A DNA stretch of 64,000 nucleotides from Lytechinus variegatus (GCF_018143015.1 NC_054742.1:18273158-18337157); one strand, 5' to 3'. Counted from the stretch's first letter, positions 22,388 through 33,911 are shown. A program made the numbers and translations. The notes: generated by a model not told the origin, from the sequence alone.

Positions 22388-22880
22388 GTTTGTCCTCACC
22401 CCTCATTTTTCCCTCATCTCAATCTCTCTCTATCTCTCTGTCTGTATCTCTGTTTGTCTCGGTCTATTGCCATGTCTATTTCTTTATTGCATTTTTTTTC
22501 TACTGTTGTTTCCTATATACAGTGGTGTTGTCTCATCATTTTTTTTTTCTTCTTGCTTCCATTTTTTGGTGGAGGTGGTTGTTATAGCTCATTTGATTTC
22601 AGGTTGATAAAAGCTTTTAATCACTAGTACATTTTTGTCTTGCCTGGATAGCAAAAACAAGACAGAGCAAGATGCGTTTTTCTCGTCAACATTGATTTTT
22701 TTTTTCAATGTATTTATGTATTATTCTATAATGATAGTGAAATTACAGAGAAATGTTTAAAGTCTCTAATAATATTTAATTAATGAAGGTGAACACCTGT
22801 AACATGTATGTGTGCATGTATTACCCATGCCCCCTTGCTGGCTGCATTTATTTCTGTTTTCTTTTATTATTATGGGAGTA
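22388..22880 (+). other. Intron 3 of ATP6V1F, first part
   Basis: It begins with a CT-rich microsatellite-like tract (22410-22460, TCTCTCTCTATCTCTCTGTC) followed by T-rich sequence. Long plus-strand frames here read through from exon 3 and are not coding. Confidence 0.6.
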
Positions 22881-23762
22881 TTAACCCTAAAAAGACTGGG
22901 GGGGCTGATTGAGCCCCCCCCTCGACATTTTTCGCGATAAATCCGCCGCGCGAAATTTTTTGACCGCGTCGCTCGCTGACTTTTTACTTTCAAGTCTCGT
23001 GCAACTTTTGAGACCAAAATTGCGACCCCCGGGTACGCGGTTCCAAAATTACGCAACATTTCGTAAGTGCATGCAGACCCAAAATTACTCAAAAACGTGA
23101 ATTTGTGTACAAATCCAATGCAAATAGTGTTCTTAGCCAAAATTCATAAATGTATCATTATTTTTCCTTTTACTGCTTAAAATCAATAAATTTTATCTTG
23201 TTTATGGTCAAAATAAAGTCCCCGACAATTTACATTGAAAAAACAATAAAAAAAAGTCGAAAAACAAAGAAATACATAAGAATTTTAGAAAACAATAGAA
23301 TACATAAGAAAATAAATGTGATTTTGAAATTTTTTTAAAATCAATTTGATCAGATGCCTATCTAGAGTATGTGAAACAAAAATTAGCATTTCAGGGGCAT
23401 TATTTTATTAATAAGAGCAAACTTATGATTTTACGCATAAATTAGCATAATTAATGAGACATGAGATTTTTTGCAGAATTTGATGTTATAGTTTTGTAGA
23501 TAATGCCATGGGTAATGCGTGTGCCAATTTTCAGCCCCCCCCCCCTGTCTTCTTAGGCGTCGAAATAGCCCAGTCTAGTGAACACTTTTTGCGAGAGTGA
23601 TCACGAATTTCCTAGAAAGCCAGTGAACACTTTTTGCGAGAGTGATCACGAATTTCCTTGTTGACCATAGTAGATTGCGAGACAAATGAATACCCTCTAG
23701 CGATTATTTCAATCCGCAATAATGAACCTATTTAGTATTATAGCCAGTCTATTTAGGGTTAA
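22881..23762. mobile_element. piggyBac-type non-autonomous element at TTAA, in ATP6V1F intron 3
   Basis: The element (22885-23758, 874 bp) is flanked by TTAA at 22881-22884 and 23759-23762. Its left end is CCCTAAAAAGACTGGG and the right end in reverse complement is CCCTAAATAGACTGGC. TTAA targets with CCCTA-type termini are the hallmark of piggyBac. Inside are a G-tract/C-tract pair and two tandem copies of a repeat of about 44 bp (GTGAACACTTTTTGCGAGAG...CACGAATTTCCT) at 23578-23660. There is no transposase. Confidence 0.8.
23578..23660 (+). repeat. Two-copy tandem repeat, about 44-bp period
   Basis: GTGAACACTTTTTGCGAGAG followed by TGATCACGAATTTCCT occurs at 23578 and again at 23622 without mismatch. 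It lies near the right end of the TTAA element and may be subterminal repeats of that family. Confidence 0.85.
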
Positions 23763-23886
23763 GCTTAGTTAAAGGTATGTGTGTGTATAAGTCATGTTAG
23801 TTCGAATGGGAGGTTTGTTTTCATATGATTTATCATTGTGATATATGTATGTGAAAGTCTTTTCTTTTTATTTTACTTTATTGCAG

Positions 23887-23916
23887 GGTATGTTCAGCGC
23901 TGAGGATTTCCGCTGA
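23887..23916 (+). CDS. ATP6V1F: V-type proton ATPase subunit F, exon 4 of 4
   Basis: A TTTATTGCAG acceptor is followed by GMFSAEDFR and a TGA stop (23914-23916). Mammalian subunit F ends almost identically, with MFTAEDLR. The short final coding exon completes 121 residues. The 3' UTR continues downstream. Confidence 0.95.
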   Translation, partial: GMFSAEDFR

Positions 23917-24320
23917 TGTCGTTGGAACAATATTTCTCTCTTCTCATTCCATATAATTATATAGATATATATATGATACATGTTACTGGGTGATAATAGT
24001 TAAAATGGTGAAGATTAATTTTATGCAATGTGTCCCATGATTTTTTCCACCAATAAATAATAATTCTTCATGCAAATATATACGGGCATGCTCCTGCTAA
24101 ATACCTACTTGTACCAGATTCATCCAATCAAAGTTTTCAATTGCTCTGCTATCCTGTACATTTTGGAGACTTAACTATTTTGAAACAGATAGATACTTTT
24201 CATGTGAATTTAAAAAAAATACAATGCACCTCCAAACTGAATTTTTTTTTTTTTTAAACTTCTGTCTATATTTCATTTTCATTATTATGAATCCTGAATA
24301 AAGAAATGTTGGACACATTA
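23917..24320 (+). terminator. 3' UTR and candidate polyadenylation signals of ATP6V1F
   Basis: AATAAA hexamers occur at 24052-24057, about 140 bp after the stop, and at 24297-24302 (GAATAAAGAAATG). Either could direct cleavage. The choice cannot be made from sequence alone. Confidence 0.5.
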
Positions 24321-25794
24321 CATAAAATCAATAAGAACTGTAATACTCCCTACTTCACTTTTTATTATTTCTGTAGGTTAGATAGATGCTGTATTATCAT
24401 TTCTTTAGTATATTTTGCCAGTTTTGGATTAAAGTAGTAACTTTGTAAACTCCATTGAGTGTTAAATATATATGAAAAAATTATATATATCCAACCATTT
24501 CATTAAGTATATATATTTATCTGATGTATGTGTATCAGTAATTTGCATTTTAAGGGGAAGTTCACACACACATTGACGTCCTGTTGGTTCCAAGTTTAAC
24601 AAAAGAAAAAAAAGAAAGAAACTTTTCAGTAATACGTGAAAACTCAACCAAAGATAAACAGAGTCTTTTATTTTTTAATGTCATTTGAGGAAACTAATTA
24701 CTAAACATCCTAATTAAAGCAATTACTGTAAATACATATACTTTATTGTAGATCAATAATCATTACAGTTGCACAAGATTGAATGGTTTGCTACATACCA
24801 GCACGTGTCAGCTTTAAAAATGCAGGTACATGATTTGTTGCTTGTATGCATACACTTCATTGGTGCTCACTGAAAATATATTTCCAAGGATGTCAAACTA
24901 TATATAGACCTATTGTGTGCAATTCTACATGTATCACTTGGAAAGTGGAATCAAACTTCATTTGATTTTGGTATTGTTGATGAATTTGAAAATTATCTTC
25001 AAATGAATAATAATCAAAATATCCACAGAGTAGGAGGCGAATGATTTTTAAGTTTTTTTTTTATTTATAAAAATTTGACATTCTACAAAGAATCATAAAA
25101 GAATGGTGATTTGTTTTTAATGACTGTTTGCATCAATTTTGATATTTGAAAAAAAGGAACAATATGGGAAAGAATCAAGCTTATGTTATCCTTATATTGT
25201 CTTTAATGGTTCCATTTGCATATTTTGTTGGCCTTTTTTATTAACCCATTTAAGACAAAGTGAACATACGTTTTTGTTTGCTATGGTTTTTCCCCATGAA
25301 GAGCAATATTGTACAAAATACATGGGATGAAAATGAAACAAAATTTACACTAACTTCAGTTTTATTGCATTATTATCTTAGATTATATTCTGAAACACAT
25401 TTTAGAACAAGTCACTCTGAATCATTCAATTAGCAATGTTATGGAAATGCCCAAATCACTGTTTTCCACACCACCTGACTGATTTCTAACTTCTCACTCA
25501 ATCTGTTCTTATTAATAAAGTTAGTAAACATCATACGGAATATAAAAGTTGCCAATTTGAAGAATGAAAGATGATTGTTAGAAAGGGGTTAAGCAATACT
25601 CCTTTTTTATCTTTTTTCCTACCAAAGTTTGCGTTGTTGTTGGATTGAATGTAGTGAACAAGAAACTTGTTATCTATCAGTACTTGTGAAATAGATGTGT
25701 TCAATTTCCAAATAATGATATTGTATAAATTTAATGAGAGTGCTTTTAAGATAGTTCAATGTAATGAGTTGTAATTTTTCTTTTATTTTTTATA
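24321..25794. other. Intergenic AT-rich sequence
   Basis: I see no gene or clear transposon here. Part of 25360-25760 (for example TTGCATTATTATCTTA and AATGAGAGTGCTTTTAA) resembles 27690-27775, suggesting an old segmental duplication. Confidence 0.4.
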
Positions 25795-26400
25795 CCCCTG
25801 TCCTAGACGGAGCGTATTATGGTATCACGCTCGTTTTGTCTGTCTGTCCATCCGTCTGTTAACTTTTCATTTTAAATGCGATAACTTCAGTTTGACTTAA
25901 CCTATAGGTCAAGGTCACAGTGACATTTTTTCATCATACCCTTCTGCGGTCTTTGTAGATGTGACAACTTCAGTTGTGTGTGTAATACCAGCATGGATCC
26001 CAGGAAGCCTATTGATTTTGAGGTCAAAAGGTCAAGGTCACAGTCACATGTTTTCATCTTACCCTTCTGCAGTCCTTGTAAACGCAATGTTTAATTTAAC
26101 ATAGGCTCATATAATTTGGTGTGTACGATACTAGCACAGGTCCCAGGAAGCCTATTGATTTCGAGGTCAAAGTCACATGTTTTCATCTTACCCTTCTGCA
26201 GTCCTTGTAAACGCAATAACTGAAGTTTAACTTAACCTAGGCTCATATAATTTGGTGTGTATGATACTAGCATAGGTCCCAGGAATTCTATTGATTTTGA
26301 GGTCAGACTGTCACCTTTCTCTTTTCTTGCTTGACCAATAACTCCATTTTCTGTGTTACACGCGGGCGTATTATGTGCTCGCCTTAGCAACACTGTATTG
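25795..26400. repeat. Tandem repeat block with GGTCAAGGTCAC units
   Basis: Units of roughly 120 bp repeat about four times with AACTTCAGTTTGACTTAAC, ATAATTTGGTGTGT, TCCCAGGAAGCCTATTGATT and GAGGTCAAAGTCAC. The block opens with GAGCGTATTATGGTATCACG and closes with GGGCGTATTATGTGCTCGCC, possible diverged termini. The short minus-strand frames are repeat products. Confidence 0.6.
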
Positions 26401-27176
26401 ATACTTCATGTGAGTCTTGGGTTTTTATTTTATTTCTTTATTTCTACAACACGATGGCTGGAATTCAGAAAGGTGGTTTTGAAACCACAGTTTATGCAAA
26501 TTTCATGCATTGAATAAGCTAATTTTAGCACATAAGAAATGAAGAGAGCTCTAATAGTGAATGCACACATTTATCAAAGGGCACTGAATTGATGTGTGTT
26601 ACTAAGGTTGCACCATTAATGAGACTACTACTTTTTATTGATGATTCCATTGTTTATTACATAAACAGCAGGCTCATCCCTGGGGCTCATCAAAACAGTA
26701 TCCTTAGTGTCAGGCATCAATATAGCTCCCTGTAATAAAATCACAACTTCATTATTGGGCACTTTCTCCATATATACATCACACTGAAATAGTGTAATTG
26801 GTGCATGCAATCAGGAATCATGGTTTCAAAATTACGTTGTCAATTTTAGGCAAATCAGTTTGTAAAATGAACAATTCTTCATCTTTGAGAACCTCATGAC
26901 ATTTATTTTTCGTCATTTTGGTATATCTATCCCTTGATAATATGAATATATAGTGGCAAAGGATATTATGAGTTGCATGCTATATTAATAAAAATAAACC
27001 TACAATTATTACGCATTTTTATTAATCAATGGCACTGAAAGTTATACTGTTATAAAATGTTTTATATTTGTATTTGAATGTCAGTAAAACTAAAGAAATT
27101 ATTGAATATGATGGTTTGAAGTGTTTTTATTTTTCACATATTTGTTTTGTTTTTGTATTTTATAGCCTATAGCGTT
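26401..27176. other. Intergenic AT-rich sequence
   Basis: I see nothing gene-like. The 60-codon minus frame at 26628-26810 has no recognisable motif. Confidence 0.35.
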
Positions 27177-27962
27177 AAAGAGAAAGTTTACCCTGAATCA
27201 AGAATGGTTTTAATGAGCATATAAATGAAAGAAACAATGAAGTTTTGGCTAAAATCCATCGAGTATCATGACATCATAAATTGGCAGCACCTTGAATGGC
27301 ATGATTTGTGATATAAGTGCTATTTTCTCAGAAAATCAAAACTTTTTTTTACCTGTCAATAATCATCAGACTCGCCATTTTTTACACGCTTCTTTGAGGA
27401 AAATATTTTCAGTCATAATGAACCATAACAAAATGGAAATTTTTGGAATATATATTATATCTTATTACACGATATACATGTCATCAGCTCAAGATGTCAC
27501 AAAGTAGGAAAATATACTTATAAAAAACTTATTTGTCTTATGCTTTGATGGATATTTTGTTTTATCTGATTTGGGTACTTTTCTTAAAATGAATTTGTTG
27601 CCAAGCTGAACTTTAAGCTTGGAACTTTTTTGTAAGTTGAAAATATCAGAAATTAGTTTGTCATGTTATATTTACACAAACTTTAGTTTTGTTGCATTAT
27701 TATCTTAAATAGATATGTTCAGGCTCCAAATAATGAAATTGTATAAATCTAACGAGAGTGCTTTTAAAAATTACCTTCCACAAAGTCAAAAAGTAAGAGA
27801 ATATACAAAAAAAAGTCTTGTCTTATGATTTGATGGGTATTTGTTTTATCTGATTTGGGGACTTTTTTAAAAACGAATTTGTTGCCAAGCTAAACTTTCC
27901 TTTAAAATTTGAACTTTTTGTAATTTGAAAATAGAAATAAGTTTGTCATGTCATATTGACAA
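27177..27962. repeat. TTAA-family end followed by two direct copies of a ~175-bp segment
   Basis: At 27175-27200, TTAAAGAGAAAGTTTACCCTG resembles the TTAAAGGGGAAGTTTACCC terminus at 53910. Then 27497-27672 and 27787-27962 are direct copies about 290 bp apart, sharing TTGTCTTATG, TTTGTTTTATCTGATTTGGG, GAATTTGTTGCCAAGCT and GTTTGTCATGT. No coding potential is seen. Confidence 0.5.
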
Positions 27963-29869
27963 AATAGTTTCCAAAGTTATAATTCTACATGGATTTGTAC
28001 TGGCATGCTGAAGACTAGTCTTGTGAATGAGGGACAGCTAGTGATATCGTTGGTCATGTTATACCCTATTTTGATGCAATCCGATTGCCGAAGCCGAGCA
28101 TGTGAAGTCACCAAGTTTTTCTAAAGTGCGTCGGTCATCTTACGTGATTGCAAAAAAAAATGTTTATTGTCGCGAAAATACTTATATTTTTCTTGACTGT
28201 TTCATTGTTCAATGTTTTGGCTTGAGTTGTATCATCAATTGAAAATGAGAGAATTATTGTAAACTGCTTTTGTAATTGTTCTCAAAACTATCAAATATGA
28301 CTTTGGCGATAAGACCAATTATGTTTTTTAAATGTGTAAATTGAAATTTTTAAAGCACAGTTTCCAGATGATGTGAACACTGAAAAGGCTGTTCGATAAT
28401 GAAGCCATTAACCAGCCGAGGATTCAAACAGGAATAATGCTGAATTTCATCGAAATCCAAAGTAAAGTTTAAAAAGCCCTGACGTCAAATTTTGCTTATT
28501 TTTCACAAAAACAGTTTTATGCACAATAGTGATACGCAAATTAGAGAATCAATAATGTCACTCACTACTTCTTCTTTGAATATTATTAAACACTTCATTT
28601 TTTGCAGATTTGGCAATAAGGATACTCATCAAATAGGTTGCAAAAATAAATTCCACATATTCCGAAAGCAATCAAACTTTGTTTCACATTACAATAATGA
28701 AGAGGAATATACAAAAGAAATCTAGTGAGTGGGTGATATCATTTTGTTTCCTAACTCATTTGCACTTTGACAATAATGCACTGGATATAACTGATTTGTG
28801 AAGTCGAGCTAAACTTTGAATTGTCATAACAGTCTTAATTACATCCGATTTTGGTGAAATTTTCAGTATACTTATTATTCGGGGTGGATTTATCCTATAA
28901 AGGTTCATAGAATAGTCTGATTGATAATGCAAATAAAAGATAATACACAAAAACAGCCTTGATGTAAATTATTGATGGCAGTTTGCCCATAGTTCTAAAA
29001 CATGTAGAAAGTATTTTGTACAAAAGTTGTAGAAATCGATTTAAAAAGTCTATCATTCCCCGCTTGTACCATCGATCTCATGCAAAATCGTCGATATTTT
29101 TTTTCCCCAAGATTTGGATGAGAGTGTGATGAATAGGTCACGGTAGTGACGGTACTCCAAGTTGTTTTGTTCACAATACAAAAATACCTTTTCAGATACT
29201 TGGAACATTGTGTAAAATTCTTTTCTGTTTGAAAGAAATCTAGTTGGCTTTCACGAGAATATCCATGACGTTTCTTTTTTCCCTTCTATTTCCTATAAAT
29301 GGCTTGAACAAAATCTTTTCAATATTGACCTTGCAGTATACCTGGATGTGATCTCAAATTTTTGCGACTTTTCTTGCATCTACGCATGTTGATCGATCCG
29401 ATAATTCACCCATCTATTCTTTTTAAAACCTACGCCTCTGAAAAATAGATTTGTTTACCATCCAGTGGCGACGCCATCAGGGTATTTTGATTTGGGGAAA
29501 GAAGACCCAACTTTTCATTCTTGAAAAGAGATATAGGAAGTCGCTCATTCTCTTTCCCATTTACCCTAAAAACTCCACTCCCCCCCCCCCCTTCCATCCT
29601 TTCCTCCCTTAGAAAAGTTCATATAGTGGGTAGTATTTCTTGTCACGTCGCATTGTTATTGACTAATATATAAAGCCTTATGTTAGGTCTTTTAACGCAA
29701 GTGTATGTAGGCCTATATCATATTGAAGCATGCAGATCTGATGAGAAAGAATTTTCCACGTTAACAAGATAAAGCTGATCTAGGCTTTTCTTGCTATTTC
29801 TTCTTAAGGAAAAATTTTCCAAATACTTTTAAAGTTGATATTATTGTCTATAGGAAGTTGTTAATCAGC
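27963..29869. other. Region upstream of the GPCR
   Basis: I find no gene. A C-tract at 29577-29590 and a TGGCG-type repeat end near 29465 indicate minor repeats. The GPCR frame stays open leftwards to at least 29801 without an ATG. Confidence 0.4.
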
Positions 29870-30952
29870 ATGTTCACTACTTTATTTATAATTCGTTTGA
29901 TTGTCGGGTGTTTAGCCTGCACACTTGGTATACCTGGTAACATAGCAATCATCGTCGTCTTTACGAAGCAAGGTATTAAGAATGCTACTGATGTTACCTT
30001 CGTCGCCCTTGCAGTGGTCGATGTCATTGCTTGTGTCATGAACGGGATGAAGATACCCATAGCTTTCTTTCATGATGAGCATCCTTGGGCATGTTATATC
30101 GAGGTGATTGGAGCGAGATCACCTCTCTATGCCGGATTGTTTTTGACCATCTCGATAGCGTTTTATCGCTACCAAGCGGTATGTAAGCCATTTGACAGAC
30201 GATTCGGACGACGAGCTTCCACATTGGTCTCTATCTGTTGTCCCATCATCGCCTTCGGTCTTCATATACCGTTCTTTTTCATCACAAAGTCTATGAAACG
30301 TCGTGGGCAGTATGGATGCAATGTATATGGTGATATTTCTTGGGGGCGTGACGTATATGCCAAGTCTCAAGCAATTATATTCTTTGTTTCTGCTTTGGTT
30401 ATAACAACTTTATATATTCGTATTTACAAGTTCATTCGTGCTCATCAGATCATTCGTCAACAAATGACTAACAGATATAGCTCCGACTGCCAAGGACGTC
30501 CAGGTGAAAATATAGATACAAAAGCCGAGTCTGTCCTTTCAGTAAGTGCCGATATATCAAAATCAGATATTACCGTTTCAGCAGAAGGAGAATCCATCGG
30601 AATTACTGAAATGACATCTTCAGTAGATATCAAACCAGCCAAATTGAAGAAGGCATTCCAGAAAGCAACAAGTCACAAGATGAAAAGGCCAGCAAAGAAG
30701 CTCCAATCAGACCATAAAACAACTCAAGTCGTCATCATTATTACCGTCTTGTTTTTTCTTCTCTGGCTCCCGAATATTGTCATCGATCAGATTCCTAATG
30801 ATCAAATCACTCGCATTCTCTTGGCGAAAGACAACGGATCTCTCATATTTTATTTCACTCTTCAAGTCAAGTATATTAGTCATATCACCAATGTATTTGT
30901 TTATATTTTGGCATTCCGTCGTTTCAGACAGACATGTTGTCGTTTATTCTAA
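29870..30952 (+). CDS. Class A (rhodopsin-like) G protein-coupled receptor, single exon, orphan
   Basis: From the first ATG at 29870 the frame gives 360 residues with seven hydrophobic segments. TM1 has GIPGN (N24), TM2 has ALAVVD (D51), C75 and C150 could form the TM3-ECL2 disulphide, TM3 ends YRYQAVCKP in place of DRYxAI, and TM5 is FVSALVITTLYIRIYKF. A long hydrophilic third intracellular loop of about 80 residues is rich in Ser and basic residues. TM6 is FFLLWLPN (CWxP variant), TM7 is NVFVYILAF (NPxxY variant), followed by RRFRQTCC. The N-terminal tail before TM1 is almost absent. A possible acceptor (TCTATAG) at 29847-29853 suggests an upstream exon. Intronless divergent receptors are greatly expanded in echinoderms. 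The ligand is unknown. Confidence 0.85.
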   Translation: MFTTLFIIRLIVGCLACTLGIPGNIAIIVVFTKQGIKNATDVTFVALAVVDVIACVMNGMKIPIAFFHDEHPWACYIEVIGARSPLYAGLFLTISIAFYRYQAVCKPFDRRFGRRASTLVSICCPIIAFGLHIPFFFITKSMKRRGQYGCNVYGDISWGRDVYAKSQAIIFFVSALVITTLYIRIYKFIRAHQIIRQQMTNRYSSDCQGRPGENIDTKAESVLSVSADISKSDITVSAEGESIGITEMTSSVDIKPAKLKKAFQKATSHKMKRPAKKLQSDHKTTQVVIIITVLFFLLWLPNIVIDQIPNDQITRILLAKDNGSLIFYFTLQVKYISHITNVFVYILAFRRFRQTCCRLF

Positions 30953-31169
30953 TAGTTACATTACCTCAGTGAGTGTATCATGATAATAATAATACAGGAC
31001 CATAGGTGGCGGATCCAGGGAGCCGAGCCCCCCCCCCCCTCCCCTTATTGGCGGAGCAAAAAAAAGAGGGGAAAAAAAGAAGAGGAGGAAGATCGACGAG
31101 TGAATAAAATAAGATGAGGGGAAGGCTTGGAAAATAAAAATAAAATAATCTTTCATGTCACTATATAAG
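30953..31169. other. GPCR 3' flank with GGCGGATCCAGGG / poly-C repeat end
   Basis: GGTGGCGGATCCAGGGAG followed by a C-run and A/G-rich sequence (31005-31090) resembles the poly-G/C repeat ends near 6528, 12212 and 13268. No AATAAA is obvious in the first 100 bp. Confidence 0.4.
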
Positions 31170-31640
31170 ATTTTCGCTCGCGTTCGCCTGTTAGGTGATT
31201 TACATATCTTGTTCAATGTGGAGCTTAAATATCAAGTTTGGAAGTCGATATACAAAAGATATTTCACCTCTGAAACTTTCATTATTTTTTGTGATTTCCC
31301 TAATTGATTTTTAGAAAGTGCTCTGTAAAAATGTCAGTTTTATGGTCTGAATATTAACATTTTCTGCTCGCGATGCGCGCTCGCATCAATTGTTTAGTTG
31401 TATACCTATTCTGTATAAGTTACGAAAAGTGCTTAAAATTTCCATCCTTTAGGTAAAAATATTTTTAAAAAATCAGCTCGCGCTCGCATTATTTGATTGT
31501 TTAAATACGTAACATCTTCATGGCTAACATTGCAAGCAGTCTTTAACCTGTTCCATCAGTTCAAAACGTGTATCAAACATTATACTCGTGCTTCGCGTTC
31601 GTAGTATTTAGTTGCATTCATATCTTTTTCAGGTACATTG
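31170..31640. repeat. Tandem repeat with GCTCGCGCTCGCAT core, ~110-bp period
   Basis: Diverged units occur near 31174, 31367, 31475 and 31583. Each has a G/C-rich GCTCGCG(C/T)TCGCAT core followed by ATTTGATTGTTTA-like and AT-rich sequence. A similar single core occurs near 13003. The units are non-coding. Confidence 0.55.
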
Positions 31641-32325
31641 CCCAGAATGTTCAAATTTGAGGAAAAAATACATAAAATTTCAAAAAATATACAAGCTTTT
31701 ATTTACATAATCTTTAGCGACCACGATATTTAAAGAATTCAATGTAATTAAAAGTTAGGAAAAGAACATTGTAAATATGAAAATAATGCTCCCAATAATG
31801 AACGACAAAAGCCTGATTAGAGTTCGACATCAATGTGAGTAAATGAGAAGGTAATATTTATCATGGTTTAATATCACTGCACGGTGATGTAACCTACATA
31901 ATTCTATTTTTGTCAAATGAATCACTAACCATTCAGAAATATCATGGACCTACTACTCTCTCAGAATAGTATGTCCATGGACATATCAAAGGTTGTTCAA
32001 ACCTGTATATATTTTGTGAAGAGCTTGATTTCAATAGGGGCTTAATCCAGTTTTGACCGAAATTTATTTTATAAAAGATAAGTATATGCATCTTAAACCT
32101 GGGAATCAAATGCACAATATCGCATTTGAAAAAAAATATTAGAAGATTCGTAAACAAAAGTGATTGCAAATTTTAGTTTTATTGATTCAAAAGGACCTAA
32201 ATCCAAAACAGTTTCATTCCAACTGAAAGGAGCTAAATCCACTACCTGGTCATTATGCATTTATTTTCTAGTTATGCATTCATTTTTTTTTATACATGTT
32301 GTGAATACCAGTTCACACTTAGAGA
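31641..32325. other. AT-rich spacer
   Basis: I see no gene. The GGACCTAAATCC/GGAGCTAAATCC motif appears at 32191 and 32226 and again at 33198, with its complement at about 33429. This may mark the remains of an inverted-repeat element around the SINE. Confidence 0.35.
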
Positions 32326-32930
32326 GCGCGGCGTTGGCTCAGTCGGTAACGCGTCTGCCCGTCGAACCAAAGATCGTGGGTTCGAGTCTACCCCGGGCGG
32401 ATGACTGAAGCCAGTGCGTTGTGCATAGCTGCCAAGTAGTACTGATTTTCAGTATTTAGTACTGAAAAATGAGAAGAATACTGATGGTTTTTTATACAAA
32501 ATACTAATTTCTAAAATTCTGTTTTATGTTTTTTCCTTATTTGGCATATCTTTGAAAATACTGATTTCCTCACCAAAATACTGATTTTCAGCTTTTAAAA
32601 TACTGAAAAGTACTTGTTCAGGTTGGCAGCTCTGGTTGTGTGTAAACGTCTCTCCCATGTTTCATAGAGCAGGCTATGTTACAATGGAAAACACTCCGTC
32701 CCTCGGATAGGATGTTAAATGGAGGTCCCGTGTAGAGGGGAGTCACCACCTTTGCACATTAAGAACCCACTGCACTATTCGTATAAGAGTAGGGGGAAAC
32801 CCCGGTGTAGTGGTCCACCTCCATTCCCCCCAATCAGTTATATCGGGAGGAGAGACCTGCGGGTCACAGTGATTCAGTTCGCTTTTCGCCTCCAGGCACA
32901 GGTGACGCCAAACAAATAATAATAATAATA
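32326..32930 (+). mobile_element. tRNA-derived SINE with AAT-repeat tail, interrupted by a TIR element
   Basis: The head (about 32326-32400) has a pol III A box TGGCTCAGTCGG (32335-32346) and B box GGTTCGAGTC (32379-32388). The body then follows (CCCTCGGATAGGATGTTAAA, CACCACCTTTGCACATTAAG), ending in (AAT)n at 32915-32930. The head is tRNA-like but followed by a SINE body, so it is not a functional tRNA gene. An insertion at 32424-32634 splits the SINE between head and body. Confidence 0.75.
32418..32640. mobile_element. 211-bp TIR element nested in the SINE, 6-bp duplication
   Basis: The insert 32424-32634 has ends CATAGCTGCCAA and, in reverse complement, CAGAGCTGCCAA (11/12 match). It is flanked by GTTGTG at 32418-32423 and 32635-32640. 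Removing it restores a continuous SINE (TGCGTTGTGTGTAAACG). The interior is dominated by TACTGATTTTCAG-like motifs in both orientations. The termini look hAT-like, but only 6 bp of duplication are clear where hAT makes 8. Confidence 0.75.
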
Positions 32931-33911
32931 ACACCATCTGTGCAAATTTTGATGAAAATAACACAATTGGACTATTTTTTATGGATATATTTTGTATTTA
33001 GCTCCTTCAACATCGAAAAGGCGCCGTCTTTAGAAAAGATGAAAAATAACTTTTTTTTAATTTTCGATAGATAAACATAATATATAATGTTAAATGCACT
33101 CTTTTAGAGATATCAATGTGTTTCGTGTCCAATTTTTAATATTACCTTCCTTCAAATTGGGAAAAATAGACACCCAACTAAGGTTTAATATTCCAAAAGG
33201 AGCTAAATCCATGCCAAATAAACTTTTTAGAAATTCTTAAAAGGTGATATTGAATGCTGAATTAAATATATATATATATATGATTAAAGTCCCATTGTAG
33301 TAGAGTGACTCCATCAGTAACTGTTGACCCTATAATGTATGTATACATATCTGTATATATAGCTGTGGATAATATGAAAGAAAGTGGTAAATTAAACAAA
33401 CTTTGATTTACAGATAAACACTAAAAGCGGATTTAGCTTCTTGGATATGTGTAATATTATTATATGTGTAATATTATTATATGGTTATTCGTCGGAATTC
33501 TTGTGATTTGTTACTTTTGACATGCTTAAACTATAACTTACGAAGAATACAAGTAAAGGAAATTCACTAATATGAAGCAGACACTAAGTTAAATTTCTAT
33601 TTTAAGAAAAAGAGGAAGATACTCTCGTCTCTTTTCATCTTTACGTTTTCTTCACGGCTTCTTAGGTGGAAAGTATCCATAATTACTGCACAATACGTTT
33701 TTCTCAATATTGCGATATACTATGTGCCATTGAATCACCATGATCACAGAACAAGATACTTCTTGGATGTACTATTAGTCTTATTTTCTTTAGAGAATAG
33801 TTATGAGAAAATTGTATAAATTCTTCAGATGTTCAAAAACTAGATTTTATGTTAAAGATAAGTAACTGTGGTTTTGAGGATTTACATTACATTATTTTCA
33901 AGGATGACGAC
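32931..33911. other. AT-rich spacer
   Basis: No gene is seen. It includes a short TA run near 33270 and duplicated ATATGTGTAATATTATT at 33447-33480. Confidence 0.4.

Noticed and set aside
32326..32400. tRNA gene
   Set aside because: The A and B boxes are present, but the sequence continues into a SINE body with an AAT tail and the acceptor stem does not close cleanly, so it is a SINE head.
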